DNA from: Croceicoccus sediminis
GTDB lineage: Bacteria; Pseudomonadota; Alphaproteobacteria; Sphingomonadales; Sphingomonadaceae
Reading direction: 5' to 3'
Assembly (NCBI RefSeq): GCF_007570835.1
Contig: NZ_SUNC01000001.1
Span: forward strand, 372,001 to 436,000
Length of the DNA: 64,000 nt
Position 1 is the first letter of the stretch, and every line of letters starts with the position of its first letter. The position numbers were made by a program, and so were the translations under genes. The notes beneath the pieces are model-generated. The model saw only the letters and a list, made by a program, of their open reading frames with translations. It was not told the DNA's origin and did no database searches. This document shows, one piece after another, positions 17,884 to 27,263 of this stretch.

Positions 17884-19797
17884 TCAGTTCTTGTTCTCGC
17901 CTTCGTCGACTTCGGAGAACTCGGCATCGACGACTTCTTCGTCGCCGCCTTCGCTGCCCGCTGCCGCACCGTCTGCCGGTGCCGCTTCGGCCTGCTGCTT
18001 CTCGTAGATCGCCTGGCCCATCTTCATGGCCTTTTCGGCGAGTTCCTGGCTCTTGGTATTGATCGCATCGGCGTCGTCACCTTCAAGCGCGGTCTTCACT
18101 TCAGCAACGGCAGCCTCGATCTCGGACTTGAGCGAAGCGTCGATCGCGTCGCCGTGTTCCTTCAGCTGTTGTTCGGTCGAGTGGACAAGGCTGTCGGCCT
18201 GGTTACGCGCCTCGGCACGTTCCTTGCGCTTCTTGTCTTCCTCGGCGAACTTTTCAGCATCCTGCACCATCTGGTCGATGTCGTTGTCGGACAGGCCGCC
18301 CGATGCCTGGATGCGGATCTGCTGTTCCTTGCCGGTGCCCTTGTCCTTTGCCGACACATTGACGATGCCGTTGGCGTCGATGTCGAACGTCACCTCGATC
18401 TGCGGCACGCCGCGCGGTGCGGGCGGAATGCCAACAAGGTCGAACTGGCCGAGCAGCTTGTTGTCGCTCGCCATTTCGCGCTCGCCCTGAAAGACGCGGA
18501 TCGTCACGGCCTGCTGATTGTCGTCAGCGGTCGAATAGACCTGGCTCTTCTTGGTCGGGATCGTGGTGTTGCGGTCGATCATCTTGGTCATGATGCCGCC
18601 CAGCGTCTCGATGCCCAGCGAAAGCGGGGTCACGTCGAGCAGCAGCACGTCCTTGACGTCGCCCTGAAGCACGCCGGCCTGGATCGCTGCGCCCATGGCG
18701 ACGACTTCGTCCGGGTTCACACCGGTGTGCGGTTCCTTGCCGAAGAAGTCCTTCACGGCTTCGCGAACCTTGGGCATGCGGGTCATGCCGCCGACGAGAA
18801 CGACCTCGTCGATTTCCTTGGCCGTCACGCCGGCATCGGCCAACGCCTTCTTCATCGGCTCCTTCGTGCGGGCGATCAGGTGCTCGACCATCTTTTCGAG
18901 GTCGGTGCGAGTGATCGTCTTCACAAGGTGCTTCGGACCGTTCTGGTCGGCCGTGATGAAGGGCAGGTTCACTTCGGTCGACTGCGCGCTCGACAGTTCG
19001 ATCTTGGCCTTTTCAGCGGCTTCCTTCAGGCGCTGCAGGGCAAGCTTGTCGCCGCGAAGGTCGATGCCTTCGTCCTTCTTGAACGCATCGGCGAGGAATT
19101 CGACAACCGCAGTGTCGAAGTCTTCACCGCCGAGGAACGTGTCACCGTTCGTCGATTTCACTTCGAACACGCCGTCGCCGATCTCGAGGATCGAGACGTC
19201 GAAGGTGCCGCCGCCAAGGTCGTAGACCGCGATGGTCTTGCCGTCTTCCTTGTCGAGACCATAGGCGAGCGCGGCCGCCGTCGGTTCGTTGATGATGCGC
19301 AGCACTTCAAGACCCGCGATCTGGCCGGCGTCCTTGGTCGCCTGGCGCTGCGCGTCGTTGAAGTATGCCGGGACCGTGATGACGGCCTGCGAAACGGTTT
19401 CGCCGAGGTAGCTTTCAGCCGTTTCCTTCATCTTCTGAAGGATGAACGCGCTGATCTGCGAGGGGGAATATTCCTCTCCGCCAGCCTTGACCCATGCGTC
19501 GCCGTTCTTGCCCTTGACGATGTCATAGGGGACCAGCTCCATGTCCTTCTTGGTCATGGGATCGTCGAAACGGCGGCCGATGAGGCGCTTGATCGCGAAC
19601 AGGGTATTGTCGGGGTTGGTCACGGCCTGGCGCTTGGCCGGCTGGCCGATAAGGCGCTCTCCGTCCTTGGTGAAGGCGGTGATCGAGGGCGTCGTGCGGG
19701 CGCCTTCCGAATTCTCGATAACCTTGGGCTTGTCGCCGTCCATCACCGCGACGCAGCTGTTGGTCGTGCCGAGGTCAATGCCGATAACTTTAGCCAT
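17884..19797 (-). CDS. dnaK: Chaperone protein DnaK (Hsp70)
   Basis: 637 residues, the family's normal length. Signatures include [17 protein letters not shown], the phosphate loops [14 protein letters not shown] and [12 protein letters not shown], the interdomain linker region [12 protein letters not shown], and the acidic C-terminal [13 protein letters not shown] tail that binds co-chaperones. It refolds proteins with DnaJ and GrpE, both in this window. The ATG at 19797 is the conserved start; the longer in-frame reading is spurious. A heat-shock-type promoter candidate lies about 95-120 bp upstream. Confidence 0.98.
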   Translation of the reverse strand: MAKVIGIDLGTTNSCVAVMDGDKPKVIENSEGARTTPSITAFTKDGERLIGQPAKRQAVTNPDNTLFAIKRLIGRRFDDPMTKKDMELVPYDIVKGKNGDAWVKAGGEEYSPSQISAFILQKMKETAESYLGETVSQAVITVPAYFNDAQRQATKDAGQIAGLEVLRIINEPTAAALAYGLDKEDGKTIAVYDLGGGTFDVSILEIGDGVFEVKSTNGDTFLGGEDFDTAVVEFLADAFKKDEGIDLRGDKLALQRLKEAAEKAKIELSSAQSTEVNLPFITADQNGPKHLVKTITRTDLEKMVEHLIARTKEPMKKALADAGVTAKEIDEVVLVGGMTRMPKVREAVKDFFGKEPHTGVNPDEVVAMGAAIQAGVLQGDVKDVLLLDVTPLSLGIETLGGIMTKMIDRNTTIPTKKSQVYSTADDNQQAVTIRVFQGEREMASDNKLLGQFDLVGIPPAPRGVPQIEVTFDIDANGIVNVSAKDKGTGKEQQIRIQASGGLSDNDIDQMVQDAEKFAEEDKKRKERAEARNQADSLVHSTEQQLKEHGDAIDASLKSEIEAAVAEVKTALEGDDADAINTKSQELAEKAMKMGQAIYEKQQAEAAPADGAAAGSEGGDEEVVDAEFSEVDEGENKN

Positions 19798-19887
19798 CTT
19801 GTACTTTCCATCCTTTGTTTGACACCGCGCATTCGGGGCCCCCCTATAGCGGGCAGGCCCGCCGCGCGGCTCGTGACTGCAACGGCG

Positions 19888-19915
19888 ATATAGGGGCGCT
19901 TTTCGGTGGCACAAG
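19888..19915 (-). promoter_or_regulatory. Candidate heat-shock (sigma-32-type) promoter of dnaK
   Basis: On the minus strand, GTCTTGTG (-35; CTTG at 19915-19912) is followed after 15 nt by CCCCTATAT (-10; 19896-19888). This resembles the sigma-32 pattern CTTG ... CCCCATNT and precedes the dnaK ATG by about 90 nt. The same bases can also be read as a housekeeping promoter (TTGTGC-N16-TATATC), so the sigma factor is inferred. No CIRCE element (TTAGCACTC...GAGTGCTAA) is present here. Confidence 0.6.
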
Positions 19916-19970
19916 ACCTGTGTCCGTCCTATTTGGGGACCAACTCGAACAGGCTGTGGAACCTTTGAAA

Positions 19971-20498
19971 ATGCGACTGAATACCAAGACCGCACTGCTT
20001 TTTGTTACTCTGTGCGCCCCGATGGCCCTGGCCGCATGCGGTTCGGACGCGCCGGAGCCGGTCGAGACCGAAATCGTCGATGTTCCCGCGGCGGCCGATG
20101 CGCCCGAAGGTGTGTCGCTGACCGATGCGCAAGTCCGCATGCCCGCCGTATCGGGCCGTCCGGGCGTTGCCTATTTCACCATCGCGTCGGAAACGCCGCG
20201 CACCATCGTGGCGGCAAGCGTACTGGGCGCGGGGCGCAGCGAGATCCACGAAACGAACATGGTGGACGGCAAGATGACGATGGCCCCTGTCGAATCGATA
20301 GAACTTCAGCCCGGTGAGGCGCTGAACTTTCAGCCGGGCGGCTATCACGTCATGCTGTTCGACATGGACGCCACCATCGCGCCGGGCGGATCGGCAGACG
20401 TGACGATCACGTTTGAGGACGGAGACAAGGCATCGATACAGGCCCCCGTGACCGGCGCGGGCGGCATGGACCATTCGGCCATGGAGGACATGAACTGA
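19971..20498 (+). CDS. PCu(A)C-family copper chaperone lipoprotein
   Basis: 175 residues. A lipoprotein signal peptide ends at LAAC ([23 protein letters not shown]). The PCu(A)C/DUF461 domain follows, with copper-binding residues in [13 protein letters not shown] and GGYHVMLF, the H(M)x10Mx21HxM-type arrangement. An additional C-terminal Met/His cluster ([12 protein letters not shown]) may bind copper. These proteins deliver Cu(I) to the CuA site of cytochrome c oxidase in the periplasm. The ATG at 19971 places the signal peptide correctly. Confidence 0.9.
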   Translation: MRLNTKTALLFVTLCAPMALAACGSDAPEPVETEIVDVPAAADAPEGVSLTDAQVRMPAVSGRPGVAYFTIASETPRTIVAASVLGAGRSEIHETNMVDGKMTMAPVESIELQPGEALNFQPGGYHVMLFDMDATIAPGGSADVTITFEDGDKASIQAPVTGAGGMDHSAMEDMN

Positions 20499-20503
20499 GC
20501 GGA

Positions 20504-20998
20504 GTGACGAAGCCGGTTCACGCCTGCCCGGCGGGTGCGACGCGAAGCCTGACGGACGGGGAAAAGGCCCTCGTCCGTTCGGTTTTCGGTCATGCCGTCG
20601 ATGTCGATCCGGTCACGATCCGGCGCAGGCGCTGGTTTCCGTTTCAGCCTGTAAATACCGCGATGGCCCCAATGGGGCACATCCACTTTCCCGCCGAACA
20701 CGTGCTTTATCACGACGATTTTTCGGCAGGCCCCCTGCAGGCGCAAGGCCTGTTCATTCACGAAATGACGCACGTCTGGCAGGCGCAGGAAAGAGGCCGC
20801 TTCTGGCTTCCGCTGATGCGCCACCCGTTCTGCCGCTACGACTATGCCATTCGGCCGGGGCAACCGCTTCGCAAGTACGGCATCGAACAGCAGGCGGAAA
20901 TCGTGCGCCACGCGTTCCTGTTACGCAACGGCTACGGATTGCGAGGCGCCCCTCCTCTGGAGCAGTTGGAGAGTATACTGCCGTTTACCGGGGCATAG
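20504..20998 (+). CDS. Small HEMTH-motif metallopeptidase-like protein
   Basis: 164 residues starting at a GTG 5 bp after the copper-chaperone stop, with GAGCGGA immediately upstream. It contains LFIHEMTHVWQAQ, a gluzincin-like HExxH, and a downstream GIEQQAEIVRHAF whose Glu could be the third zinc ligand. Similar short proteins in sphingomonads are annotated as 'vgr related' or DUF4157-like; their function is unknown to me. No signal peptide was seen. The spacing suggests co-transcription with the PCu(A)C gene. Confidence 0.7.
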   Translation: MTKPVHACPAGATRSLTDGEKALVRSVFGHAVDVDPVTIRRRRWFPFQPVNTAMAPMGHIHFPAEHVLYHDDFSAGPLQAQGLFIHEMTHVWQAQERGRFWLPLMRHPFCRYDYAIRPGQPLRKYGIEQQAEIVRHAFLLRNGYGLRGAPPLEQLESILPFTGA

Positions 20999-21000
20999 AA

Positions 21001-21030
21001 AAAGGCGCGGTGCCGAAGCCCCGCGCCTTT
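21001..21030. terminator. Bidirectional intrinsic terminator
   Basis: Perfect 10-bp stem aaaggcgcgg / ccgcgccttt (21001-21010 and 21021-21030) with a 10-nt loop, an A-run upstream and T-rich sequence downstream. It lies between two convergent genes (stops at 20998 and 21057), so it can serve both. Confidence 0.85.
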
Positions 21031-21056
21031 ATCATAAAGTCCCGTTTACTCGCAGC

Positions 21057-21350
21057 TCAGTAGCGCGGGTCGACCGGGTAACCGGCGGTTCCGTAGCAAT
21101 CGTCGTCAAGGCGGCCATCACGGTCATAGCCGTCACAACCGTCGTTCTTGTCGATGAAATAGCCACCGGCGGCACCCGCAGCGGCGCCGACCGCGGCAGC
21201 GGTTCCGATATCGGCGCCGGTCACGGCACCCACTGCGGCGCCCGCAGCAGCACCGGCGGCAGCGCCTTCGACGGCATAGTTGTCAGCACAGCCAGCAGTC
21301 GCAAGCGCGGCAGCGGCAAGGGCGGGAATGGCAAAAGTCCTGGTCTTCAT
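21057..21350 (-). CDS. Glycine-zipper lipoprotein
   Basis: 97 residues. A lipoprotein signal (MKTRTFAIPALAAAALATAGC) is followed by a low-complexity zipper of AAGAAAGAA/VGAVTGADIG repeats (about residues 30-65) and an Asp/Tyr-rich tail (DGYDRDGRLDDDCYG). This is the layout of small outer-membrane glycine-zipper lipoproteins (SlyB/OsmB/YMGG-like), which are often envelope-stress induced. The ATG at 21350 was chosen because it begins the signal peptide; the longer reading from 21377 adds unrelated residues. Confidence 0.8.
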   Translation of the reverse strand: MKTRTFAIPALAAAALATAGCADNYAVEGAAAGAAAGAAVGAVTGADIGTAAAVGAAAGAAGGYFIDKNDGCDGYDRDGRLDDDCYGTAGYPVDPRY

Positions 21351-21447
21351 CGTCACGTCTCCTCTACCCCCGTTCATCGACTCTACGGGGATCGGCGGGC
21401 GAAGTTCCGAAAAAGACAGGACTTTTTTGTATCAGCCTGAAAAGCGA

Positions 21448-22020
21448 TCAGGGCTTGCGCGCCACGCCGACCATTGCGGGGCGCAGCAGGCGATCCTTGA
21501 TCATGTAACCGGCCTGCATTTCCTGAATCACGGTGCCGGGTTCGGCATCGTCGCTGGGAATTTCGACCATGGCCTGATGCTGGTTGGGATCGAGCGGCAT
21601 GCCCATCGCGGCAATACGGGTAATGCCGTGCTGACCGAACACCTTTTCGATCTCGCGGGCGGTCGCCTCGATCCCGGCGACAAGTCCCTTCATCTTCTCA
21701 TCCTCGCGCAGATCGGCAGGAATGGCGTCCAGCGCGCGGGAGAGGTTGTCGGAAACCGAAAGGATATCGCGGGCAAAACCGGTCGCGGCATAGGCACGCG
21801 CGTCGGCAACGTCCTTTTCCATGCGGCGACGCACGTTCTGCGTTTCCGCGCGGGCATAAAGGACCTGCTGCTTGGCTTCGGCAAGCTCTTCCTCAAGGAC
21901 GGAGATACGCTCTTCGTCGGCGGCCAGTTCCTCGACCGCGCCGTCATCGTCCAGCATGTCTTCGGGTACGCCCTTAAGTTCGTTTTCAACCGCTTCGTCG
22001 CGGGTGCGTTCTTCGCTCAT
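21448..22020 (-). CDS. grpE: Nucleotide exchange factor GrpE
   Basis: 190 residues. A long N-terminal coiled coil (about residues 30-90, ISVLEEELAEAKQQVLYARAE) is followed by the GrpE head domain with GITRIAAMGMPLDPNQHQAM and the conserved end GYMIKDRLLRPAMVGVAR. It releases ADP from DnaK. It lies 56 bp after hrcA on the same strand, the common hrcA-grpE arrangement of alphaproteobacteria. Confidence 0.96.
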   Translation of the reverse strand: MSEERTRDEAVENELKGVPEDMLDDDGAVEELAADEERISVLEEELAEAKQQVLYARAETQNVRRRMEKDVADARAYAATGFARDILSVSDNLSRALDAIPADLREDEKMKGLVAGIEATAREIEKVFGQHGITRIAAMGMPLDPNQHQAMVEIPSDDAEPGTVIQEMQAGYMIKDRLLRPAMVGVARKP

Positions 22021-22076
22021 CGCTCTTGATCAGTCCTGTAAGTAATTGAGCCCCGGCCAATTCGGTCCGGCAAAAT

Positions 22077-23138
22077 TCAGCCTGCCCCGGTAAAACGCCC
22101 GAGACTGCGACCCAGGCTCCGTGCAGTGAAATCAACCATGGGGACGAGCCGCGCGTAATTCAACCGCGTTGGGCCAATCACCCCTACCACTCCGATGACC
22201 CGCCCTTCCCTGTCGCGGTAGGGCGAGGCGATCACCGAAGACCCGGAAAGCGAGAACAGCTTGTTCTCCGAACCGATAAAGATGCGGGCCGAATCGGCAT
22301 CGCGCGCAGAGGCCAGAAGCGCCGCCACCTGTTCCGAACGCTCGATATCGTCGATCAGCGACCGAACCCGTTCAAGATCCTCGATCGCGGTTTCGTCGAG
22401 AAGGTTCGCCTGTCCGCGCACGATAAGAACGGGCCTGCGTGCGGCATCTTCGGTCCAGACCGCCAGCCCGCGTTCGACAAGATCACGCGCCGCCGCGTCG
22501 AGCGAGGCGCGTTCATCGGCAAGCTCGCGCTTAACTGCGGCAACCGCCTCGGCCAGCGTCCTGCCGGCCATTTGCGCCGATATGTAGTTACCCGCCTGTT
22601 CAAGAGCCGAAGCATCGGTACCCGGCGGCAATTCCAGCACTCGGTTCTCCACCGCCCCGTCCTCTCCGACAAGCACGGCCAGCGCGCGCCCGTTGCCGAG
22701 CGGCACGAGGCTCATCTGCGACAGGCTCGGTTCTCTCGCGGGGACCATGACGACACCGGCGCAAGCCGAGAGGCTGGAAAGCATGGCCGAAGTCTTGGCC
22801 AGCGCGTCCTCCACAGGCCCTGGCCGAGCAAGCTCACGCTCGATCGCAATGCGCTCTGCCTGGCTCGGCTCTGCAACCTGCATCATGCCGTCGACGAACA
22901 GGCGCAGGCCCGATTCGGTCGGCATACGGCCCGCGCTGGTATGCGGGGCGGCCAGAAGGCCCAACCGCTCCAGATCAGCGAGGACCGAGCGGATGGAAGC
23001 AGGCGAAAGATTGATGCCGTCCGCCGTCGCCAGTGCCTTCGACCCGACCGGCTGACCCGAATCGAGATAGCCTTCGACCACGAGACGGAAAATCTCGCGG
23101 GCACGGCTGTTCATTTCGTTGAGCGGCAAGCTTGGCAT
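22077..23138 (-). CDS. hrcA: Heat-inducible transcription repressor HrcA
   Basis: 353 residues. The N-terminal winged helix includes [20 protein letters not shown] and [18 protein letters not shown], then [19 protein letters not shown], with a GAF-like core and the C-terminal [24 protein letters not shown] signature. HrcA binds CIRCE operators, usually ahead of groESL. I saw no CIRCE upstream of hrcA or dnaK here, so its targets probably lie outside the window. It is divergent from rph with about 93 bp between. Confidence 0.96.
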   Translation of the reverse strand: MPSLPLNEMNSRAREIFRLVVEGYLDSGQPVGSKALATADGINLSPASIRSVLADLERLGLLAAPHTSAGRMPTESGLRLFVDGMMQVAEPSQAERIAIERELARPGPVEDALAKTSAMLSSLSACAGVVMVPAREPSLSQMSLVPLGNGRALAVLVGEDGAVENRVLELPPGTDASALEQAGNYISAQMAGRTLAEAVAAVKRELADERASLDAAARDLVERGLAVWTEDAARRPVLIVRGQANLLDETAIEDLERVRSLIDDIERSEQVAALLASARDADSARIFIGSENKLFSLSGSSVIASPYRDREGRVIGVVGVIGPTRLNYARLVPMVDFTARSLGRSLGRFTGAG

Positions 23139-23231
23139 ATGCCTTATTTAAGCCATCCCCTTGCGGCCTCAACCCCGGCTGGCCTAACGCCGCACGCAAT
23201 ATCTGGATACTTCACAAGGGAATCATCGAAA

Positions 23232-23957
23232 ATGCGCCCATCCGGCCGCGCCGCAGACGAAATGCGGGCGATCACTATCGAGACCGGCTTCACCAAGCAC
23301 GCCGAAGGTTCGTGCCTGATCAGCTTTGGCGAAACACGCGTGCTTTGCACCGCCAGCATCGAGGAGCGCCTGCCGCCATGGCTGCGCGGCAAGGGCGAAG
23401 GCTGGGTCACGGGCGAATACTCGATGCTGCCCCGCGCCACGCACACCCGCGGCAGCCGTGAAGCGGCCAAGGGCAAGCAGTCGGGCCGCACGCAGGAAAT
23501 TCAGCGCCTGATCGGCCGTTCCCTGCGTGCCGTGACCGATCTCAAGAAGCTTGGCGAACGCCAGATCACGCTCGATTGCGACGTTCTGCAGGCCGACGGC
23601 GGTACGCGAACCGCGTCGATCAGCGGCGCATGGGTTGCCCTGCGCCTTGCGGTTCAGGGCCTGCTGGACAGCGGCGCGATCAAGGAAGACCCGCTGACCC
23701 GTAAGGTCGCGGCGGTTTCTTGCGGCATCTTCAAGGGCACGCCGGTGCTCGACCTCGATTACGACGAGGATTCGAACGCCGATGCCGATGCGAACTTCGT
23801 CCTGATCGAGGGCGGCCAGATTGCCGAAGTGCAGGCCACCGCAGAAGGCGCGACTTATGACGAAGAAGGCCTGCTGCGCCTCCTTCGTCTGGCCCGCACC
23901 GGCTGTGACGACATCTTCAAGGCCCAAGACGCCGCAACCCACATCGCGGTTCGATGA
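23232..23957 (+). CDS. rph: Ribonuclease PH
   Basis: 241 residues beginning [20 protein letters not shown], the standard RNase PH N-terminus. [24 protein letters not shown]... is the phosphate/tRNA-binding arginine region. It trims tRNA 3' ends phosphorolytically. The upstream in-frame extension overlaps hrcA on the other strand and is discarded. Its TGA overlaps the rdgB ATG (ATGA at 23954-23957). Confidence 0.97.
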   Translation: MRPSGRAADEMRAITIETGFTKHAEGSCLISFGETRVLCTASIEERLPPWLRGKGEGWVTGEYSMLPRATHTRGSREAAKGKQSGRTQEIQRLIGRSLRAVTDLKKLGERQITLDCDVLQADGGTRTASISGAWVALRLAVQGLLDSGAIKEDPLTRKVAAVSCGIFKGTPVLDLDYDEDSNADADANFVLIEGGQIAEVQATAEGATYDEEGLLRLLRLARTGCDDIFKAQDAATHIAVR

Positions 23958-24589
23958 CCGATAATCCCCGTCTCGGTTCCGGCAAGCTGGTCATCGCTAC
24001 ACATAACGCGGGCAAGCTGAAGGAAATCTCGGCCCTGCTCGCGCCTTATGGCGTCGAATGCATCTCGGCAGGTTCGCTGGGCCTGGCCGAGCCGCCCGAG
24101 ACGGGGACCACATTCGTCGAAAACGCGCTGATCAAGGCGCGTGCGGCGGCGCAGGCTTCGCAGATCGCCAGCCTTGCCGACGATTCGGGCCTGTCGGTCG
24201 CGGCGCTGGACGGACGGCCCGGTGTCTACACCGCCGACTGGGCAGAGCGGCAGTGGTTCGAAGGGACCGCCGGTCGCGACTGGTACATGGCGATGGGCAA
24301 AGTCGAAGGGATGCTGGCCGAAAAGGGCGCAGATGCGCCGCGCGATGCGTGGTTCTCGTGCGTTCTGGCAATCGCATGGCCCGATGGGCGCGAAGCGGTC
24401 TACGAAGGCCGTGTCGACGGATCGCTCACCTGGCCGCCACGCGGGACGATGGGTTTCGGATACGATCCCGTGTTCGTGCCCAAGGGTCGCGACGTGACCT
24501 TTGCCGAACTTCAGCCCGAGGAAAAGCACGCGATGAGCCACCGCGCCGATGCTTTCCGCAAGCTGGTCGCCCAGCAGTTCGGCGCCTAG
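23954..24589 (+). CDS. rdgB: dITP/XTP (non-canonical purine NTP) pyrophosphatase
   Basis: 211 residues of the Ham1/RdgB family. [15 protein letters not shown] gives the N-terminal substrate loop, [23 protein letters not shown] the metal/substrate site, and [11 protein letters not shown] and MSHRADAF the C-terminal base-recognition motifs. It hydrolyses dITP, XTP and related nucleotides to keep them out of DNA. Coupled to rph as in many alphaproteobacteria. Its TAG interlocks with the stop codon of the convergent CAP-domain gene. Confidence 0.96.
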   Translation: MTDNPRLGSGKLVIATHNAGKLKEISALLAPYGVECISAGSLGLAEPPETGTTFVENALIKARAAAQASQIASLADDSGLSVAALDGRPGVYTADWAERQWFEGTAGRDWYMAMGKVEGMLAEKGADAPRDAWFSCVLAIAWPDGREAVYEGRVDGSLTWPPRGTMGFGYDPVFVPKGRDVTFAELQPEEKHAMSHRADAFRKLVAQQFGA

Positions 24590-25140
24590 AGCACCGGCTT
24601 GCCGTAAGTGTTGCCTGCGGGCCAATAACGACAGACCAGCCAATCGTTCCCGCCGCCCGGCACGACGGCGCAGCCGACATCGGTCGTCTCGCGCCAGATC
24701 ACTTGCGTGTAATGCCCTACGTCGCGCCACTGTCCGGTGCGGCTGACGTTCGGGAAATTGCCGCTTCTGAAGTGGCGCTTTTCGTCGATCATGCCTTCGA
24801 TCATCTCTTCGGCAGAATAGAACCCGGCCCTCCCTGCCCAAAGGTTCTCGCCCGCACCGCCGCGTTCTGCATGGCTGGCATGTACCAGAGAGCGGCCCTT
24901 CGATAATTTGCGGGCATAGGCCTGTGCCTCGGCGGCCAGTTTCGGGCTCCACCGCAATTCGGGCACGCCGACGCGGCGGCGTTCGGAATTGTGGGATTCG
25001 AGCAGGCGTCCGGCAAAATTGCCGGGGCCGACTTCTTCGACCCAGCCCCGTTCGCGCGACGACGCGACGCCGGCTGCAAATGTCGATATGATGGCGATTG
25101 CGCCCGCCACGGCGAGCGTCTTTGCTGTGACCCGTCCCAT
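24586..25140 (-). CDS. Secreted CAP-domain (SCP/PR-1-like) protein
   Basis: 184 residues with an N-terminal signal or anchor (VAGAIAIISTFAAGVASS) and a complete CAP fold. The cavity histidines and glutamates are visible in SHNSERRRVGVPELRWS, HASHAERGGAGENLWAG and VGHYTQVIWRETTDVGCA, and the domain ends with DWLVCRYWPAGN, typical of CAP domains. Unlike most bacterial CAP proteins it has the eukaryote-like GHYTQVIW and CRYWPAGN signatures intact. Function in bacteria is not established. Confidence 0.9.
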   Translation of the reverse strand: MGRVTAKTLAVAGAIAIISTFAAGVASSRERGWVEEVGPGNFAGRLLESHNSERRRVGVPELRWSPKLAAEAQAYARKLSKGRSLVHASHAERGGAGENLWAGRAGFYSAEEMIEGMIDEKRHFRSGNFPNVSRTGQWRDVGHYTQVIWRETTDVGCAVVPGGGNDWLVCRYWPAGNTYGKPVL

Positions 25141-25188
25141 GGGCTACGATATTGACTCCAGCCGGTTAACAGGCGCTGAAAGGAACCC

Positions 25189-26343
25189 ATGGCGCTCGCG
25201 CTCTACATCCACTGGCCCTTCTGTCTGAAGAAATGCCCCTACTGCGACTTCAACAGCCACGTGCGTGCCGAGGTCGATACCGGCATTTGGGAACAGGCGC
25301 TTTTGGCCGACATGGCTTTCGAGGCGGAAGTGACCGGGCGGCAGCAGCTCGGCTCGATCTTCTTCGGCGGGGGAACACCTTCACTGATGCCGCCCGCACT
25401 GGTCGAAAAGCTTATCCGGCGGGCCAGCGAGCTGTGGGATTTCGCGCCCGATATCGAGATAACGCTTGAGGCCAATCCGTCGAGTGTGGAGGCCGCGCGG
25501 TTCGCGGATCTCGCCGTTGCGGGTATCAACCGGACTTCACTCGGCTTGCAAAGTCTTGACGACAAGGCCTTGAAATTCCTTGGACGCCTCCATGATGCCA
25601 GCGAAGGCATCGCCGCACTGGAAGTCGCGCAGAACCATTTCGACCGGGTCAGTTTCGACCTGATCTATGCTCGCCCGGAACAGACGATGGCGCAGTGGCA
25701 GTCGGAACTGGGAACAGCGCTGGCGTTCGGCACGGGCCACCTTTCGCTCTACCAGCTGACGATCGAGCCGGGGACGCGCTTCGCGACCGATTTCCGGCAA
25801 GGGAAATTCCAATTGCCTGACGAGGATCTGGCAAGCGATCTCTATGCCATGACCCGCACCCGCACCAGAACGGCAGGCCTTCCGGCTTACGAGATCAGCA
25901 ATCACGCAAGACCCGGCGAGGAAAGCCGCCACAACCTCACTTACTGGCATTACGGCGACTACGCGGGGATCGGGCCGGGTGCCCACGGCAGGCGCGGCGG
26001 CGTAGCGACGCAGCGCCATCGCAAGCCGGAGAACTACCTGAAAGCCGCGACCGATCAGGGGCACGGCATTTCCGAAGAACGCACGCTCCCCCCGCCTGAG
26101 CAGGCTGCCGAAGCGCTGATGATGGGTTTGAGGCTTGCCGAGGGGATCGACGCGCCCGCCCTCGCCCGCCGGTTCGGACTTCGCGAAGGGTCTGTCGTCG
26201 ATCAGGCCCGCGCCGATCTCTGCACGAAACTGGGCCTGATAGCGCGCGAAGGCGACAGGCTGCGCGTTACCGGGCGCGGCATGGTCGTGCTCGACAGCGT
26301 GCTGGCCGAAATCGCCGGACCGGACCTGATGGACACGCCATGA
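25189..26343 (+). CDS. hemW: Heme chaperone HemW (coproporphyrinogen III oxidase-like radical SAM)
   Basis: 384 residues with the radical-SAM CxxxCxxC in FCLKKCPYCDFNSH, the GGGTPSLMP motif and a C-terminal HemW domain (LMMGLRLAEGIDAPALARRFG). HemN oxidases carry an extra cysteine (CxxxCxxCxC) that is absent here (Asp-Phe follows), which points to HemW, a heme-binding protein of respiratory assembly. AAAGGAA lies just upstream of the ATG. It overlaps xerC by 4 bp (ATGA). Confidence 0.93.
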   Translation: MALALYIHWPFCLKKCPYCDFNSHVRAEVDTGIWEQALLADMAFEAEVTGRQQLGSIFFGGGTPSLMPPALVEKLIRRASELWDFAPDIEITLEANPSSVEAARFADLAVAGINRTSLGLQSLDDKALKFLGRLHDASEGIAALEVAQNHFDRVSFDLIYARPEQTMAQWQSELGTALAFGTGHLSLYQLTIEPGTRFATDFRQGKFQLPDEDLASDLYAMTRTRTRTAGLPAYEISNHARPGEESRHNLTYWHYGDYAGIGPGAHGRRGGVATQRHRKPENYLKAATDQGHGISEERTLPPPEQAAEALMMGLRLAEGIDAPALARRFGLREGSVVDQARADLCTKLGLIAREGDRLRVTGRGMVVLDSVLAEIAGPDLMDTP

Positions 26344-27263
26344 CCGGGCCCGACCTCGACTTTCGGGCCGAGCGCATCCTGTCTACATGGCACGGCCATC
26401 TTTCGCACAACCTGCGCCGCTCCGAACACACCGTGCGAGCCTATGTCGCGGCGGCGGAGCGGCTGTTGCGGTTCGACGGGGTAGAGCCGGAGTGGCAGCC
26501 GCTAGCGGCGTCGGACCAGGCATTGCTGCGCCGTTTCATGGCAGCCCGGCGGGCCGGCGGCCTATCCAACACATCGGCCGCACGGGAGCTTTCGGCCATC
26601 AAGAGCTTTTTGAAGTTTTGCCAACAACAAACTGGATCAGAAAGGATTTCCTCGCCGCGCATGCGGGGGCCGCGAGTCAAGAAGGGCATCCCGCGGGCGG
26701 TTACTCCTGACGATGCGGTGAACCTTGCCGCGATGGTGGATGAGGACGCGGCCGAGCCATGGATCGGCGCGCGCGACCGGGCGGTACTGCTGCTGCTTTA
26801 CGGATCAGGGCTACGCATTGCCGAGGCACTGTCGCTGAACGGTGACGCCTTCCCCCTGGGCGACAGGCTGGTCGTGAAAGGCAAGGGCGGGAAAGAGCGG
26901 ACGGTGCCGATCCTGCCACTCGTGCGCGATGCGGTGGCCGCCTATGTGCAGGCCGCGCCCTATACCCTTAATCCGCACCAGGCGCTGTTCCGTGGCGCGC
27001 GTGGCGGGCGGCTGGCGCAAGGCGTTGTTCAGCGCGCAACCGCGCGGGCGCGCAAGGCTCTTGGCCTGCCGCCATCTGCCACGCCCCATGCCCTGCGGCA
27101 CAGTTTCGCGACGCACCTGCTGGCAGCGGGCGCGGACTTGCGCAGTTTGCAGGAGCTGCTGGGCCATGCCAGCCTCGGCTCTACCCAGATCTATACGAAA
27201 GTGGACGCGGCGACCTTGCTCGACGTCTACCGCAATGCGCATCCGCGCGAGGAAGCGGACTGA
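26340..27263 (+). CDS. xerC: Tyrosine recombinase XerC
   Basis: 307 residues with an N-terminal SAM-like core-binding domain (residues ~10-105) and a catalytic domain carrying Arg159 (GSGLRIAEAL), Lys182, His250 and Arg253 (PHALRHSF), His276 (LGHAS) and Tyr285 (STQIYTKV). Length and motifs fit XerC, which acts with XerD at dif to resolve chromosome dimers. There are no integrase-type neighbours or att repeats, so it is a housekeeping recombinase, not a phage one. Confidence 0.92.
   Translation: MTGPDLDFRAERILSTWHGHLSHNLRRSEHTVRAYVAAAERLLRFDGVEPEWQPLAASDQALLRRFMAARRAGGLSNTSAARELSAIKSFLKFCQQQTGSERISSPRMRGPRVKKGIPRAVTPDDAVNLAAMVDEDAAEPWIGARDRAVLLLLYGSGLRIAEALSLNGDAFPLGDRLVVKGKGGKERTVPILPLVRDAVAAYVQAAPYTLNPHQALFRGARGGRLAQGVVQRATARARKALGLPPSATPHALRHSFATHLLAAGADLRSLQELLGHASLGSTQIYTKVDAATLLDVYRNAHPREEAD

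Noticed and set aside
17809-19893. 694-residue open frame antisense to dnaK
   Set aside because: Shadow of dnaK codon bias; no domain, no ribosome site.
19798-19970. CIRCE element for HrcA
   Set aside because: No TTAGCACTC-N9-GAGTGCTAA-like repeat upstream of dnaK; likewise none upstream of hrcA.
26340-27263. Integrase of a mobile element
   Set aside because: Length, motif layout and hemW coupling fit housekeeping XerC; no att repeats or phage genes nearby.
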